Below, in pieces: positions 42,724-50,900 of a DNA stretch of 64,000 nucleotides. The position numbers and the translations under genes are program-made. The stretch spans positions 22,291-86,290 of the forward strand of contig JAFGCX010000008.1 in assembly GCA_016932415.1 (NCBI GenBank). The letters are read 5' to 3'. The DNA is from Candidatus Krumholzibacteriota bacterium (lineage in GTDB: Bacteria; Krumholzibacteriota; Krumholzibacteriia; Krumholzibacteriales; Krumholzibacteriaceae). The notes beneath the pieces were generated by a model. That model was not told where the DNA came from. It saw only the letters and a list, made by a program, of their open reading frames with translations, and searched no databases. Position 1 is the stretch's first letter. The number at the start of each line of letters is the position of its first letter.

Positions 42724-44037
42724 TCAATTTTGCCGCCTCAATATATATATTTTCCATGCTTTTACTGCGCCATTGCGATATCCGATGAATTCCTGGCGTT
42801 TTGGGATGAAGAGGTCTCGCAGGGGCAGACCATTCTCCTTTTTGAATATCGCCATCAGGATTATCGAAAGAACGCTATATGAAAGGCTTGTCGATATCCC
42901 CGCGCCGACGATCCCGAAACGGGGAATCATATATATATTGGCCGCAAGATTGACGGCGATCCCTATAAAGGAAGCTCCGACACTGAGACCGAGCCTGTTT
43001 TTAGAGGCAAAATCGATGGAGAGGAATCTATAGACAGGAAATATGACGATACCCCACAGGATCGAGTAAAGGGCCAATGAAACAGATTCATACTCTTTTC
43101 CATACATAAAGACGATAAGAAATTTGGCTGATATCAATATCGCGACTCCAAGCACGATCATGATAAAGAAGTTATTCCTGCATACCTTTGCGGTAAATTC
43201 GGAAGAGCCTTTGTTCATCGATAAAAGTGTGGGGAAAAGCACAGCTCCGATAGCATTAGGAACGTACCAAAGCCTCTCGGAGACATTGACGGCGATCGAG
43301 TAATAACTTACATCGCTGGCGGTGAGAAAATATTTAATCAGAAAGAGGTCAAGGCGGAAATTTATGAAACTAAAGACGGAAAGCATGTACGCCCTGGCTC
43401 CCATATTGAACATCGGGCCGAACATTGTACTATTTATTCTCCATCCTTTTCTCATATCACCGGTAAAAAAGACAAAACTCAGAACACTCGCCACTATTGT
43501 AGAGAGGGTGAACGCCAGGATTGTTTCTTTCAGGGATCCACCCCGTATCAAAACCAGGATTATGATCAGGATGAGATAGCTCAGGTTCAGAAAGAGTTTA
43601 GCTATATTACTTTCTTTTACCCTCATAAGGGCAAAAAGGAAGCGCAGGAAATAGTTATGGAAGAGAATAAAGGGAGCGGCGATCAACCCGGTTATCATCA
43701 CAGGTTTTGAAATCTCAGTCCAGATATTAGGGAGATGCGGATATATTAAATACATAAGGATCGCGAAAAAGGATCCTATAAAAAACGCCACGAGGGTGAA
43801 AAAAGCAAGGATATCAGAATTCGCGTATGTCTTCTTTCCGGTAAAATATGTAATCGCTGTTCCCAGGCCAAAATGTCCGAGTGAAGCTATCATCGAAGCT
43901 GCCATTACAGTCAGGCCGTAATAACCCCGTATTTCCGGACCGAGCGCTCTAGCCACGATTATTCCCGAGATGACAGCTAGAACGGTCGAAAAAATATTGG
44001 TCGCAAAGATCTCACTTGTTTTGCGAATGAAACTGAT
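42724..44037 (-). CDS. Wzx-type polysaccharide flippase, apparently with a non-standard ATC start
   Basis: A MATE/MVF-superfamily lipid-linked oligosaccharide flippase with about 12 membrane helices; family landmarks are VARALGPEIRGYYGL, YYSIAVNVSERLWYVPNAIG and IPRFGIVGAGISTSLSYSV. The first standard start (GTG 43956) would cut off the first helix. The frame stays open upstream and encodes the expected N-terminus (FIRKTSEIFATNIFSTVLAV). No ATG, GTG or TTG occurs there; an in-frame ATC at 44037 lies 6 bases after a perfect GGAGGT. I take ATC as the likely start (437 aa), or an ATG lost by mutation or sequence error. Confidence 0.8.
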   Translation of the reverse strand: MSFIRKTSEIFATNIFSTVLAVISGIIVARALGPEIRGYYGLTVMAASMIASLGHFGLGTAITYFTGKKTYANSDILAFFTLVAFFIGSFFAILMYLIYPHLPNIWTEISKPVMITGLIAAPFILFHNYFLRFLFALMRVKESNIAKLFLNLSYLILIIILVLIRGGSLKETILAFTLSTIVASVLSFVFFTGDMRKGWRINSTMFGPMFNMGARAYMLSVFSFINFRLDLFLIKYFLTASDVSYYSIAVNVSERLWYVPNAIGAVLFPTLLSMNKGSSEFTAKVCRNNFFIMIVLGVAILISAKFLIVFMYGKEYESVSLALYSILWGIVIFPVYRFLSIDFASKNRLGLSVGASFIGIAVNLAANIYMIPRFGIVGAGISTSLSYSVLSIILMAIFKKENGLPLRDLFIPKRQEFIGYRNGAVKAWKIYILRRQN

Positions 44038-44063
44038 ATCGTTACCTCCATAAATCCGAGTGA

Positions 44064-46646
44064 CTATTCTATTACGATCCTTCCCATTTCGACACCCTGA
44101 AAAATATCATCATCGGTGAAAAGGTCGGAGAGGGTGTAATTAGGATACTGTGTCCTGCGAAGCAGCTTTACAGCGACAGAGTACTCGCCAGATTTGATAT
44201 TTTCCGGTACGCGGACCTTTATTTTTTCAGTGATAATCCTGTGTATCGGCCACTTGTCAGGCGGAAATAGCCCATTGAAAGGCGTGAGCCCGACCCCGAA
44301 CCTGTATTTCGTATGATTACTGATCTCGAGAATCTTTCTATATATTTTCCCGTACGACTTTCTATACAGGCGCCCCTTATCGAATGGAGTGTTGAATCTG
44401 ACATACGTGTAGTAACCTGCCGGTTCACAGCTGGAGGCAGGGCTCCATTCTATTGACATTTCTATCGTGTCACCGGGTTGGGCTGTCTCTTTGCCGATGG
44501 TGATGTCAATTATATAAATCCCTTCTTCACCCGAATGTTTTAAAAGGAGCGACTGCTCTGCCGATATTTCCGGCCATTCCCGATCTTCAGTCGTTGACCG
44601 CCCCATTTTTTCATAATCACTGTCGAGTCTGTAAATGGAAAGCGATCTGTTTGAATAAAGTCTTTCGAAACCGGATGCGCCGGACAAGAGAGAATCGACA
44701 CGAGTGAAACTCTTGATGTCTGGTTTCCAGAAAATGGGCTGGATGTTGTCAGGGATCCTGCCGTTTATAACAATATATTCAGATCGATATTTTTCCATAA
44801 GACCGGCGATATCTCCTGGACTGGCGGCAAACTGGAATATTTCCCTGCTGGCAAGTATCCTATCCATTGCTGTCGAGTCATTGGGGATCGAATGCTGATC
44901 GAGCGTACAGATAACGAACTGGTCCGTAAAAGCGGGGATCGAATAGCTTGTCACGGGATCTGAAGCGATGACGTTTCCCGGCGGGATCTGATTGTTGACA
45001 ACGTCGAACATATCAACGAGATCACGGGCTGTTCCGCTGATATGCCTGTTATAGGCGAACCGGGATGGATAAGAGGAAAGTATCGATCCGACGACGGCGA
45101 TCAGGATGATCCAACCGGTGATCAGGCCTGTCCAGGAGATATTGTTTTTCTCTCCCCTGGCAGTTCTCCACAATGACAGGGTGAAGATAGCCGCGACTAT
45201 AGCAGACGGGACGGCGAATTCCATTCGAATAAGCAGGTATGATATCTTCGTCATCAGGAACTGGACCCAGAGAGGATTGAATGTCAGTACAATTATCGCT
45301 ATTGTTCCGCATAGCAGAAGTCTGAGTGCCAGGTCTCCTGCTGATCTTTTCCAGAGAATGAATATCGCCGCCAGGGAGATGATAAACAGCGGTCCGGCCG
45401 ACTGGTAAAAAACTATCGGATTAAGAACTGCCAGTCTGTCGGTAAGGAGAAGAAGGCCCTGCGTGTGCGTGTGAAGGATATTTGCCGGGGAATAATCGCG
45501 AATATATCTGAGGATGAGGTAGGGAGTATTTATGCAGATCACCGAGGCCGTGGCTGACGGAATATTAATAAACCACAGCTGGTTCCTGTCCTTGAGTGAT
45601 TTCATGAACGATATGGAAATGGCGAACACAAGGATAAGAAAACCCGATATCAGCAGATGCCCGATATGAGTTCCGGCACCGCAGAATGAAGCGATGGCAA
45701 GCAATCCGAGGTGGAATCTATCTCCCGTCTTCAGATAGAGAAGAAGGTTCGAAATAAAGAGGACTGTAAATATCTTGCCGAACGGAAAGCTGTACGCGAT
45801 TGTGATCATCTGGAGGCCGGTCAGTCCCCCATGATAAAAAAGGAGAAAAAAGAGAGCGGAAAGAATACCGGCGGCATGAGACCGAAAGAGGAGAACCCCC
45901 GAACAATAAAGGGAAAGAAGGATAAATATCGCGCCAACGATCGAAATCAGCGGCCAGACAGGCAGCACGGAGGTCCTGCCTGTGAGAAGATTTATTGTTC
46001 CCCACATCCCGTGATAAAGACCCTTTCTGATGTCTCGTGTCAATTCCCCGCCATTGCTGTAAAGAAACTCCGAGGGGAAGACCTCGTGCGACCGGGAGAT
46101 CGTCCTTATATAGGAGATAGCGTCCTGAGAATCACTCGTATAGATGAGGGGATCGTTGTAATGGAGAAGAAGGGCTGATACCACTACTATCATTAATACT
46201 ATCAGAATTGTGATAAAGGTCGGAGTGTACGCCTGAAAGGGCAGTTTTTCATTATAAAATGTGTCTTCGTGGGATCTGGACAGTTGTTGTATAACAAGGA
46301 CAAGCAGAGCGGTCATCGGTATCAAAAGCCCGATCCACTTTATATCCCATCTGAAAATCGCGAAGATGATCAACGACGCGTATACGGCAGCAGTCCCCGT
46401 CAGGAAGGAAAAGACGATCCTGAAAAAAAACGATGCCGGTGGGAACAAAGCTCTGAATATTATATATCCGGGGATGATCACCATTGTGATAAAGAAAAAG
46501 ACAAAAAGGATCTTGTGGTATGGCAATGATGGGGCGACCCGAAGTAGAATAAAATGTAATATGATAATCAAACCGGTGATTATGGAACCGGATGATATTC
46601 GGCGGAACGAGAATCTTTTTTCAACCATTCTTCGAATTCTGTTCAT
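44064..46646 (-). CDS. 860-residue GT-C-like membrane protein with C-terminal beta domain
   Basis: About 14 membrane helices fill residues 20-540; residues from about 560 to 700 look like the periplasmic domain of GT-C enzymes (GNVIASDPVTSYSIPAF, YIVINGRIPDN), and the last 150 residues (GDTIEMSIEWSPASS, then IKSGEYSVAVKLLRR) resemble an immunoglobulin-like sugar-binding or accessory domain. An acidic pair (HYNDPLIYTSDSQDA) follows the helices near residue 165 and may be catalytic. Specific function is unknown; glycan assembly in the periplasm is likely. CAGGAAA precedes the ATG. Confidence 0.55.
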   Translation of the reverse strand: MNRIRRMVEKRFSFRRISSGSIITGLIIILHFILLRVAPSLPYHKILFVFFFITMVIIPGYIIFRALFPPASFFFRIVFSFLTGTAAVYASLIIFAIFRWDIKWIGLLIPMTALLVLVIQQLSRSHEDTFYNEKLPFQAYTPTFITILIVLMIVVVSALLLHYNDPLIYTSDSQDAISYIRTISRSHEVFPSEFLYSNGGELTRDIRKGLYHGMWGTINLLTGRTSVLPVWPLISIVGAIFILLSLYCSGVLLFRSHAAGILSALFFLLFYHGGLTGLQMITIAYSFPFGKIFTVLFISNLLLYLKTGDRFHLGLLAIASFCGAGTHIGHLLISGFLILVFAISISFMKSLKDRNQLWFINIPSATASVICINTPYLILRYIRDYSPANILHTHTQGLLLLTDRLAVLNPIVFYQSAGPLFIISLAAIFILWKRSAGDLALRLLLCGTIAIIVLTFNPLWVQFLMTKISYLLIRMEFAVPSAIVAAIFTLSLWRTARGEKNNISWTGLITGWIILIAVVGSILSSYPSRFAYNRHISGTARDLVDMFDVVNNQIPPGNVIASDPVTSYSIPAFTDQFVICTLDQHSIPNDSTAMDRILASREIFQFAASPGDIAGLMEKYRSEYIVINGRIPDNIQPIFWKPDIKSFTRVDSLLSGASGFERLYSNRSLSIYRLDSDYEKMGRSTTEDREWPEISAEQSLLLKHSGEEGIYIIDITIGKETAQPGDTIEMSIEWSPASSCEPAGYYTYVRFNTPFDKGRLYRKSYGKIYRKILEISNHTKYRFGVGLTPFNGLFPPDKWPIHRIITEKIKVRVPENIKSGEYSVAVKLLRRTQYPNYTLSDLFTDDDIFQGVEMGRIVIE

Positions 46647-46955
46647 CCAGGATTTCCTGCCGATAATCTTAAGTAAATATGTCGGTTCAGTGATCAGCTT
46701 CGACTAGCATATAACTTGCCACAAGATCATACTATAATTAAATCGCGCGTAAAGCCGGATTTTTTTGAACCTGGTGAGGGGTGGGCTCCAATCCTACTCC
46801 GTTGAACGGGTCACCCGTGAAGGTCTATGTTGACTCCGATGTTAATACTGTTCTAGTATCGGAGAGCCTCGCATATCGGTAGCAGTGAAGGTTTGATATA
46901 CGGCTGCAAAAAATTGAAGATACCTGTTTGAAAAATCAACAGAAGGAAGTTATTA
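46647..46955. other. Divergent intergenic region with structured leader
   Basis: This 309-base gap separates the divergent GT-C-like and GT4 genes. A perfect TATAAT lies at 46733-46738 (+) without a clear -35. A leader of about 210 bases would follow, containing the inverted repeat ACGGGT-C-ACCCGT near 46806-46818 and a hairpin CTCCG(46834)...ATACT-GTTCT-AGTAT-CGGAG(46864). I find no ORF or known RNA family in it. Confidence 0.5.
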
Positions 46956-48212
46956 ATGAGGATTCTTATCTGCTACCCGTGGCTTGACCTGGGAGGAGCT
47001 CCCAATACGACTCTTTCCATAGCCAAGGGGTTGAAGGAACTCGGGCACGAGGTCGTTTTCTTCACGAAGGCGGGCGGGATCTATGAGGACAGGTTACGAA
47101 AGCTTGATATACCAGTTGTTTCAGTTCCCTACGATCCGATTCTTCCCCACCTGTATCATCTCAATATAAAAGCTTTAAGGATGATGGAGAGAGTAATCGA
47201 TGAATATTCCATCGATCTGATCCATACTTTTCACTATAACCAGTATTTTCTGGCCCAGTTTGTCGCTTTGAAAAAAAATATCCCCCTTGTCTTTACTTCC
47301 GTCTTCTTTGTCGACGGACCGGTATTTCCCGTATACCCCGGAAGGCTTATTTTTGTCGCCAGGGAATTCCTCGATGATACCGCAAAAAAGGTAAAGGGGG
47401 ACCCGAAGGAATTGGTCGTGATTCCGAACAGGGTCGACCTCAGCCAGTTTCACCCGGGGATAGACTCTTCCGGTTTTCAAAATGATAAACAGCTTCCCGG
47501 CGCTGGCTGGAAGATCGCTTTTATGAGCAGGATAGACAGGAAAAAGTTCGGTTCCCTCCGGCATGCTGTCGCAGCTGTGGAATTGCTGATCGAAAAAGGG
47601 AGAGATGTGACTCTCGTTATCGCGGGAGGCGGTGTCTGCTTCGAGGAATTGCAGCGGATCGCCGATGAAGCCAATACCAGGACGGGAAAGAAGGCAGTCA
47701 TTCTGCTCGGGCCGATAACAGACACCCCGCAGTTCCTTTCCTGGGCCGATATTGTTTTTGGAATAGGCAGATGTACATGGGAAGGAATGGCCTGTGGAAA
47801 ACCAACTATAGTAGTCGGTGAGAACGGGATCGCCGGCATAGCGGATCCGGCGACGACAGAGATGCTTCAGTATTATAATTTTGCCGGCAGGAACGTAAGT
47901 GAACCAGTAGACCCTCGGGTCCTGGCAGACACGATCGAGGAGTTGATGATCGACCAGGCCCGTTACGACGAACTGTCAGAATATTCCAAAAAGTATGTCA
48001 TCGATAATTATGACTACAGGACCGGAGCGGCCCGTGTCGAAGAGATCTACAGGAAGGAACTTCAGGCTGAACCTCTTTCGCGCGCCACAAAGATAAGAGT
48101 ATTCATTAATGTTCTGGTCTTCGGTTATGGATACAGGCTGTATATCGCCTGGAGGATAAAGCTCCGGGGGATGCTGGGGCGTGGAAAACCGGAGGATAAG
48201 ACTGGACATTGA
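46956..48212 (+). CDS. Family 4 glycosyltransferase
   Basis: A 418-residue GT-B transferase. The N-terminal acceptor domain opens with ILICYPWLDLGGAPNTTLSIAKGLKELGH; the C-terminal donor domain has AFMSRIDRKK, LVIAGGG and the sugar-nucleotide EX7E region in GRCTWEGMACGKPTIVVGENG. It transfers a sugar from an NDP donor to a glycan or lipid acceptor on the cytoplasmic side. The last 35 residues contain a short amphipathic or membrane-adjacent stretch. AGAAGGAAG precedes the ATG. Confidence 0.85.
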   Translation: MRILICYPWLDLGGAPNTTLSIAKGLKELGHEVVFFTKAGGIYEDRLRKLDIPVVSVPYDPILPHLYHLNIKALRMMERVIDEYSIDLIHTFHYNQYFLAQFVALKKNIPLVFTSVFFVDGPVFPVYPGRLIFVAREFLDDTAKKVKGDPKELVVIPNRVDLSQFHPGIDSSGFQNDKQLPGAGWKIAFMSRIDRKKFGSLRHAVAAVELLIEKGRDVTLVIAGGGVCFEELQRIADEANTRTGKKAVILLGPITDTPQFLSWADIVFGIGRCTWEGMACGKPTIVVGENGIAGIADPATTEMLQYYNFAGRNVSEPVDPRVLADTIEELMIDQARYDELSEYSKKYVIDNYDYRTGAARVEEIYRKELQAEPLSRATKIRVFINVLVFGYGYRLYIAWRIKLRGMLGRGKPEDKTGH

Positions 48213-48268
48213 CGATCATATATCCTCAAGGCGGTCAGGATCGGCGGCGGGAGGCGTTTCCGGCGGGC

Positions 48269-48297
48269 TGGACATGGAGACGATCGTCTGATATACT
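48269..48297 (+). promoter_or_regulatory. Promoter of the 48333 operon with a palindrome in its spacer
   Basis: TGGACA (48269-48274) and TATACT (48292-48297) are 17 bases apart. The spacer holds a perfect 12-bp palindrome AGACGATCGTCT (48278-48289), the position of a repressor operator. The start would be about 30 bases before the ATG. Confidence 0.6.
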
Positions 48298-48332
48298 TTA
48301 AAAATTGGCAAGGAGTTAAATGGTGAGGACTT

Positions 48333-49319
48333 ATGGATAGGTTCAACGGAAAGAAGACGCTGATAACGGGAGGACTCGGATTCGTAGGCTCGAACCTCGC
48401 CGCGCGTCTCGCGGGGCTCGGAGCCGAAGTGACGATCGTCGACGCGATGCTTCCCGGATATGGAGGCAACCTCTTTAATATCAATGGGATCGAGAATGAA
48501 GTGATCGTTAATTTTTCCGACATCCGCGACAAACATTCAATGAACCATCTGGTCAAGGGAAAGGATTATATCTTTCATCTCGCCGGACAGGTCGATCATA
48601 TTCTGTCGCTGACCGATCCGTATCCCGACATAGATATAAATATCAGGGGGTCGGCCGTTCTGATGGAGGCGATAAGGGAAAATGCTCCCGAAGCCCGCGT
48701 AGTATATACCGGAACGAGAGGACAGTACGGCCCCGCCGTTCATCTGCCCGTAAATGAAGAGGCGCAGATGAATCCCAAGGGGCTGTACGAATTGACAAAC
48801 CTGACCGCCGAGAAGATGATGCTTATTTATAACGATAATCACAATATCGCGTCGACAGTCCTGAGACTTACCAATATTTACGGTCCAAGAGCCCAGATGC
48901 GCCACAGCAGGTACGGAGTGGTAAACTGGTTCGTGCGAGTCGCCCTGGATGGCGGGACGATAAAGGTCTTTGGAAAAGGAGACCTCAAAAGAGATTTTCT
49001 TTTTATAGACGACGCCGTCGACGCCATACTCCTTTCCTCTCTCGATGAGAAGGCTGTCGGCGAAGTCTTTAACGTGGGAAGGGATATTCCGTCGGATTTT
49101 CTCGAACTGGCTAAAATGATAATATCGATCGCGGGTACGGGAAAATGGGAATTTGCCCCCTTCAGCCCCGAACGCGCCGCCCAGGAACCGGGGCATTTTT
49201 ATTCAGACATAACCAAGATCAGGAATACTCTCGGCTGGCAGCCTGAAACGGACCTTGAAACGGGGCTGCGAAGTACGATAGATTTCTACCGGGCCCACCG
49301 CGGCCATTACTGGGAATGA
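48333..49319 (+). CDS. NAD-dependent nucleotide-sugar epimerase/dehydratase
   Basis: A 328-residue extended short-chain dehydrogenase: LITGGLGFVGSNLAARLA binds NAD, FHLAGQVDH and YTGTRGQYGP follow, and the catalytic-type pair is present as YELTNLTAEK, with YxxxN in place of the usual YxxxK at this exact spot (a Lys follows five residues later). RLTNIYGPRAQM and GDLKRDFLFIDDAVDAIL are family-typical. Activity (epimerase, dehydratase or reductase) cannot be assigned. It heads the second glycan operon behind its own promoter. Confidence 0.8.
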   Translation: MDRFNGKKTLITGGLGFVGSNLAARLAGLGAEVTIVDAMLPGYGGNLFNINGIENEVIVNFSDIRDKHSMNHLVKGKDYIFHLAGQVDHILSLTDPYPDIDINIRGSAVLMEAIRENAPEARVVYTGTRGQYGPAVHLPVNEEAQMNPKGLYELTNLTAEKMMLIYNDNHNIASTVLRLTNIYGPRAQMRHSRYGVVNWFVRVALDGGTIKVFGKGDLKRDFLFIDDAVDAILLSSLDEKAVGEVFNVGRDIPSDFLELAKMIISIAGTGKWEFAPFSPERAAQEPGHFYSDITKIRNTLGWQPETDLETGLRSTIDFYRAHRGHYWE

Positions 49320-49338
49320 TAATCACGGGAGATGAAAA

Positions 49339-49941
49339 ATGATCGACCCCGATGCCTTTATCCATCCTCAGGCTATCGTCGAAAACGATGATATCGGCCC
49401 TGGGACAAGGGTCTACGCGTTCGTGCATATACTGCCGGGGGCGGTGATCGGATCCGATTGCAATATCAATGATCATTGCCTGATCGAGGGCGACGTGGTG
49501 CTTGGTGATCGCGTAACTGTAAAGTGTTTCAACTATCTCGTGGAGGGGATCACCGCCGAGGATGATGTGTTCCTTGGTCCAAGCGTCGTCTACACGAATG
49601 ATATCAATCCAAGAAGCAAGAGATACCCCGAGAAGTTCGAGAGGATCTATATAAAGAAAAATGCTTCGATAGGGGCGAACTCTGTCCTCCTCGGAGGGAT
49701 CACAGTCGGCCGGTACGCTCTGGTCGGGATCGGTTCGGTCGTGACGAGGGATGTTCCCGATCATGCCCTTGTCTATGGTAATCCCGCGCGGCAGCATGGT
49801 TGGGCATGCCATTGCGGGAACCGGCTCATTCCCGCAAAAGAGGGAAAAGAAGGAAGCTTCAGCTGCTCCTGCGGAAATTCTTATACCATAGCAGGCGGAG
49901 AGGTGACCCTGACCGGGAGCGGGAGTGGAGGAGAGAGATGA
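49339..49941 (+). CDS. Hexapeptide N-acetyltransferase of WbpD/FdtC type with C-terminal zinc ribbon
   Basis: A 200-residue left-handed beta-helix acyltransferase: VIGSDCNINDHCLIEG, GLVDRVT-like turns, IYIKKNASIGANSVLLGG and the closing YGNPARQHGWACHCG. The family N-acetylates 3-amino UDP- or dTDP-sugars. The tail adds a second CxCG (FSCSCG) so that two pairs of Cys could bind zinc. The DegT aminotransferase two genes downstream would make its substrate. ATG follows GGGAGATG. Confidence 0.85.
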   Translation: MIDPDAFIHPQAIVENDDIGPGTRVYAFVHILPGAVIGSDCNINDHCLIEGDVVLGDRVTVKCFNYLVEGITAEDDVFLGPSVVYTNDINPRSKRYPEKFERIYIKKNASIGANSVLLGGITVGRYALVGIGSVVTRDVPDHALVYGNPARQHGWACHCGNRLIPAKEGKEGSFSCSCGNSYTIAGGEVTLTGSGSGGER

Positions 49942-50900
49942 AGAACCTTTCGATCCTTGTCCCGGTCTATTATAACGAAGCGACTCTCGAAGCTCTCTAC
50001 GCGAGGTTTCTCGGGGTAGAGCAGAAGCTTGCGGCAAAAGCGAAACTCGAGTTCGTCTTTGTCGACGACGGATCGAAGGACGGTTCTCGCAAGGTCCTGA
50101 GAGGGCTTCACGCGAAGGATCCGGAAAAGGTCCGCCTGATATTCCTTTCTCGCAATTTCGGATCGTTCAACGCGATCCTTGCCGGGTTGAACCATGTGGA
50201 AGGAGACTGCACGGCGATAATATCGGCCGATCTCCAGGATCCTCCCGAAATACTGGTCGATATGTACCAGCGCTGGGAAGAGGGAGAGCAGACGGTGATG
50301 GCGGTCCGCGAAGACCGCAAGGACCCTCTTTTTTCCCGTATATTCTCCGCCGTCTCCTATACGCTTCTTCGAAGACTCGCGCTTCCTGAATTTCCCAGGG
50401 GCGGTTTCGACTTTGTCCTGATCGACAGGAAGGTCAGAGAGGTGCTGGTGGATATAAATGAGAGAAACACCAGCCTGATGGGGTTGATCGTATGGGTGGG
50501 GTTCAGGCAGTCGGAGATATCATACACCAGAGGAGAAAGAGGCGGCGGCAAATCGATGTGGACGTTCTGGAAAAAGGTTAAGTATTTCATCGATTCGATC
50601 CTGGCGTTCAGCTTCGCTCCGATACGGACGATGTCGGCAATTGGATCTGTGCTTGGCATCCTCGGAATCGCCTACGCGATCTTTCTGATAATAAGCAAAT
50701 TTACTTTCGGTATAGCCGTTCCAGGCTGGACGGCACTGATGGTAGCGGTACTGGTCCTTTTCGGAATACAGTTCATATCGCTCGGCGTGATCGGCGAGTA
50801 TATATGGCGGACCCTCGACGGTGTCCGTGACCGGCCTGCTTTCATCGTTGATGAGATAATAGAAAAAGAAACCGAAGACTCGCGGGAGGAGGATCGATGA
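49938..50900 (+). CDS. Family 2 glycosyltransferase (GtrB/ArnC type, membrane-anchored)
   Basis: A 320-residue enzyme: SILVPVYYNEATLEAL, FVDDGSKDGS and the nucleotide-sugar motif SADLQDPPE, then RGERGGGKSMW and two C-terminal membrane segments (GSVLGILGIAYAIFLI and VAVLVLFGIQFISLGVIGEY). Such enzymes load a sugar onto undecaprenyl phosphate for GT-C transferases or O-antigen modification. ATG 49938 overlaps the previous stop and has GGAGGAG upstream; an upstream in-frame start would run deep into the acetyltransferase gene. Confidence 0.88.
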   Translation: MKNLSILVPVYYNEATLEALYARFLGVEQKLAAKAKLEFVFVDDGSKDGSRKVLRGLHAKDPEKVRLIFLSRNFGSFNAILAGLNHVEGDCTAIISADLQDPPEILVDMYQRWEEGEQTVMAVREDRKDPLFSRIFSAVSYTLLRRLALPEFPRGGFDFVLIDRKVREVLVDINERNTSLMGLIVWVGFRQSEISYTRGERGGGKSMWTFWKKVKYFIDSILAFSFAPIRTMSAIGSVLGILGIAYAIFLIISKFTFGIAVPGWTALMVAVLVLFGIQFISLGVIGEYIWRTLDGVRDRPAFIVDEIIEKETEDSREEDR

